This document shows positions 62,302-64,000 of a stretch of DNA of 64,000 nt, piece by piece; within the stretch, counting starts at the first letter, position 1; each line of letters starts with the position of its first letter. This DNA is from CAZPBN01 sp964584935 (lineage in GTDB: Bacteria > Acidobacteriota > Aminicenantia > Aminicenantales > Aminicenantaceae). The notes under the pieces were generated by a model. That model was not told the DNA's origin. It worked only from the letters and a program-made list of their open reading frames with translations, and made no database searches. The DNA is taken from contig CAZPBN010000014.1 of NCBI GenBank assembly GCA_964584935.1, forward strand, positions 1 to 64,000, given 5' to 3'. A program made the position numbers and the translations under genes.

Positions 62302-62711
62302 ATTATGATATTTACCTGGGCGATGCCACTAATGAAGAGATTTTAAACCAGGTGAACACAAAAAGTGCCCAGGTTTTTATTTCTCTTCTTAAGACGGATG
62401 TCGATAATATTTATACTGTTATGGCAGTGCGTGAGATCAATCCCTCCATCAAAATCATAACCCGAGCCAAAGAGGAGATTAACCGGAAACGTCTCTACAG
62501 AGTCGGAGCCAATCGAGTGGTTTCTCCTTATGAATTAGGGTCTCGAAGAATTGTCAATTCCGTATTGCGCCCCAATTTAGTCGAATTCATTGATCTTATG
62601 ACTTATACACCCAATATGTCACTTTCCATTGAGTTTCCTAACCCACGCAAGCCTGGGTTATTGATAAAAAATAACAGCGTCCTTATTCAATTTCATGATA
62701 TATTTCTATAA
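62302..62711 (+). pseudogene. RCK (TrkA-N) domain of a K+ channel, remnant
   Basis: YDIYLGDATNEEILNQVNTKSAQVFISLLKTDVDNIYTVMAVREINPS, then KIITRAKEEINRKRLYRVGANRVVSPYELG matches the RCK nucleotide-binding domain of Kch-like channels. The pore and N-terminal Rossmann part are missing and the C-terminus is cut at LIQFHDIFL. Repeat-like GC-rich segments flank both ends (62180-62225, 62800-62960). Confidence 0.75.
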
Positions 62712-63096
62712 TGCTTTACTAAATTTTATGTTACCTCACCTCTTACGTCTGACTTCTTACCCTTTTATCATATGCTGCCATTTTTTACCTTTCAGGCAAG
62801 CCGATCTCACCGCATCTGCTTTGTTGCAGCGCATCGCGGTGGACGACTACAGAATATTATAGAATGCCCGATGCAAGGATCAGATCCTATGCAAGATGGT
62901 CTATTCGGGTGCCGGACCCTGCCCAATATAGGCTACGATAGGGGAATCTGATCCTAATAAATTCCTAAAGGCAGTGTGTATTAACTGGGAATGTGTGTTA
63001 TAATTATAAAACGTTAATATTGAATTATTACAAAATTATTTAAGGGAAATTGTGCATAAGATATATTTAAGAAAAATTTTATAAATGGAGGATAAA
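62712..63096. other. Intergenic region with repeat-like GC-rich segments
   Basis: A GC-richer segment (62795-62960) holds palindromic words (GGATCAGATCC at ~62877) and CCCGATGCAAGG, similar in style to the dispersed hairpins. No gene. Confidence 0.45.
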
Positions 63097-63903
63097 GTGA
63101 AGAGAAAGGCTGCCGTTGCTGGTTATTTTTATCCGTCAGAAAAAGAAAAATTAAGAACAATGTTGAAGCAATTCATAGATGTTGATAAGGAAAAGAAGAA
63201 AGCTGTTTCTGTTATTTCTCCTCACGCCGGATATCAGTATTCTGGAGCTGTTGCTGGATCCGTGTTTTCCTCTGTGGTGCTTCCTAATAAATTTATTATA
63301 TTAGGTCCCAATCATAGAAGCAGCCGTTCCGGATGTGCTTTAGTTAAAGAAGGAGAATGGGAAAATCCTCTAGGAAATGTTGAGATCGATTCGAAATTAT
63401 CAGAAACTTTGATGAATTTGACTTCAGTGTTGGAATATGATGAAGAAGCTCATATTTATGAGCATTCTATAGAAGTTCAGATTCCTTTTATTCAGTATTT
63501 GAAGAAAAACATATCCATTGTACCCATAAGTATTTCGTATTTTGTATCCATAGATGAGCTGGAAGAATTAGGGGAAGCCATATCCAAAAGCATTAAAGAG
63601 CATGAAGAGGATGTATTGATTGTTGCTAGTACGGATATGAGTCATAGAATTCCTCAATCGATAGCGCAGGAAAAAGATTATTTAGCTATTGAAGAAATAT
63701 TAAAGTTGAATGAAAGAGGGTTATTTGAAGTTGTGCAGAAAAAGGAAATAAGTATGTGTGGATATCAACCTGTTATATCAGCAATTGTTGCGTCTAAGCG
63801 ACTGGGTGCTGAAAAAGGAGAACTTTTGACATATCAGACTTCCGGGGATGTAACAGGAAATTATCAAGATGTTGTTGGGTATGCTGGTATTTGTATATGC
63901 TGA
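63097..63903 (+). CDS. MEMO1-family protein (AmmeMemoRadiSam system protein B)
   Basis: About 268 residues. GTG 63097 is chosen because GGAGG (63087-63091) is 5 bp upstream, and the product then begins MKRKAAVAGYFYPS, as is usual; ATG 63085 has no ribosome site. SPHAGYQYSGAVAG, LGPNHRSS, EHSIEVQIPFIQY and VASTDMSHR hold the His/Asp metal-site residues, and CGYQPV the conserved Cys. The family pairs with an AMMECR1 protein and a radical-SAM enzyme of unknown reaction; neither lies within the window. Confidence 0.9.
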   Translation: MKRKAAVAGYFYPSEKEKLRTMLKQFIDVDKEKKKAVSVISPHAGYQYSGAVAGSVFSSVVLPNKFIILGPNHRSSRSGCALVKEGEWENPLGNVEIDSKLSETLMNLTSVLEYDEEAHIYEHSIEVQIPFIQYLKKNISIVPISISYFVSIDELEELGEAISKSIKEHEEDVLIVASTDMSHRIPQSIAQEKDYLAIEEILKLNERGLFEVVQKKEISMCGYQPVISAIVASKRLGAEKGELLTYQTSGDVTGNYQDVVGYAGICIC

Positions 63904-64000
63904 TTTACCCTAAAAGCAGAAAATACTTTATGAATAACACACAATAAAGAATGACGGTCACTCTACTTATCAATTATTATTGATAAATTTTATTTCTCTG

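Overview
The window reads as a chromosomal segment of an AT-rich, Gram-negative-type bacterium. It encodes lipoproteins, an RlpA/SPOR protein, an outer-membrane beta-barrel candidate and PlsY/PgpA lipid genes. The mix of FG-GAP/ASPIC-UnbV protein, VWFA-related 'Acidobacterial' domain protein, soluble reductive-dehalogenase-like protein, archaeal-type PurO and HspR-controlled dnaK points to an uncultured Acidobacteriota/Aminicenantes-like lineage. This is an inference from gene content; there is no rRNA in the window to test it.

Layout. 1-8.4 kb is a defence-type island. It holds the 3' end of a UvrD-like helicase, then a tightly packed run of DUF6361 protein, PLD-family protein, very large SNF2/DEAD-like helicase and a small protein with a PD-(D/E)XK-like pattern. 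8.4-10.2 kb is an arsenic cluster (arsR, a permease remnant, a CxxC thioredoxin-like protein, arsC) with two copies of one operator. 10.2-11.3 kb has an IS end, a decayed toxin-antitoxin fragment and an intact VapBC-type pair. 11.4-15.4 kb holds a divergent FG-GAP/ASPIC protein and a sulfatase-superfamily protein. 15.4-21.7 kb is a minus-strand run (rimO, pgpA, cinA, thpR, plsY, gpsA, TPR lipoprotein) for phospholipid and housekeeping functions. 22-30 kb carries asnS, a homocysteine methyltransferase and a four-gene block (M20 peptidase, class V aminotransferase, serA-like, nifS/iscS-like). That block is bracketed by a 37-bp inverted repeat with 9-bp minisatellites.

30-40 kb has a membrane-anchored RdhA/QueG-like Fe-S protein, a secreted GH63/trehalase-like enzyme, LOG and RlpA, an unusual ATP-grasp + N-formylglutamate-amidohydrolase fusion, and a split purine end-pathway (PurO + stand-alone AICAR transformylase). 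40-45.2 kb is a compact stress/replication operon (dnaK, dnaJ, hspR, short sigma-70, dnaC-like loader). Its promoter carries a HAIR-like HspR operator over the -35 box. 45.4-48.5 kb is a decayed island inserted at the 3' end of tRNA-Asn, bounded by a 22-bp direct repeat. It contains remnants of a serine recombinase, IS21 istB, a sugar transferase, an IS91 transposase and a winged-helix protein, plus an apparently intact VapBC-like pair.

48.7-64 kb holds envelope and metabolic genes: a lipoprotein, CoA-disulfide-reductase-like flavoprotein, beta-barrel, RarD, NamZ-like muramidase, MBL hydrolase, D-aminoacylase-like amidohydrolase, terpenoid-cyclase-like toroid protein, folK, VWFA-related protein, yraN, cysS, a K+-channel RCK pseudogene and a MEMO1-family protein. 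A possible small RNA with an anti-Shine-Dalgarno loop lies near 55.45 kb. Small hairpin repeats recur through the intergenic regions. Functional calls come from sequence motifs and remembered family features; no database search was made.
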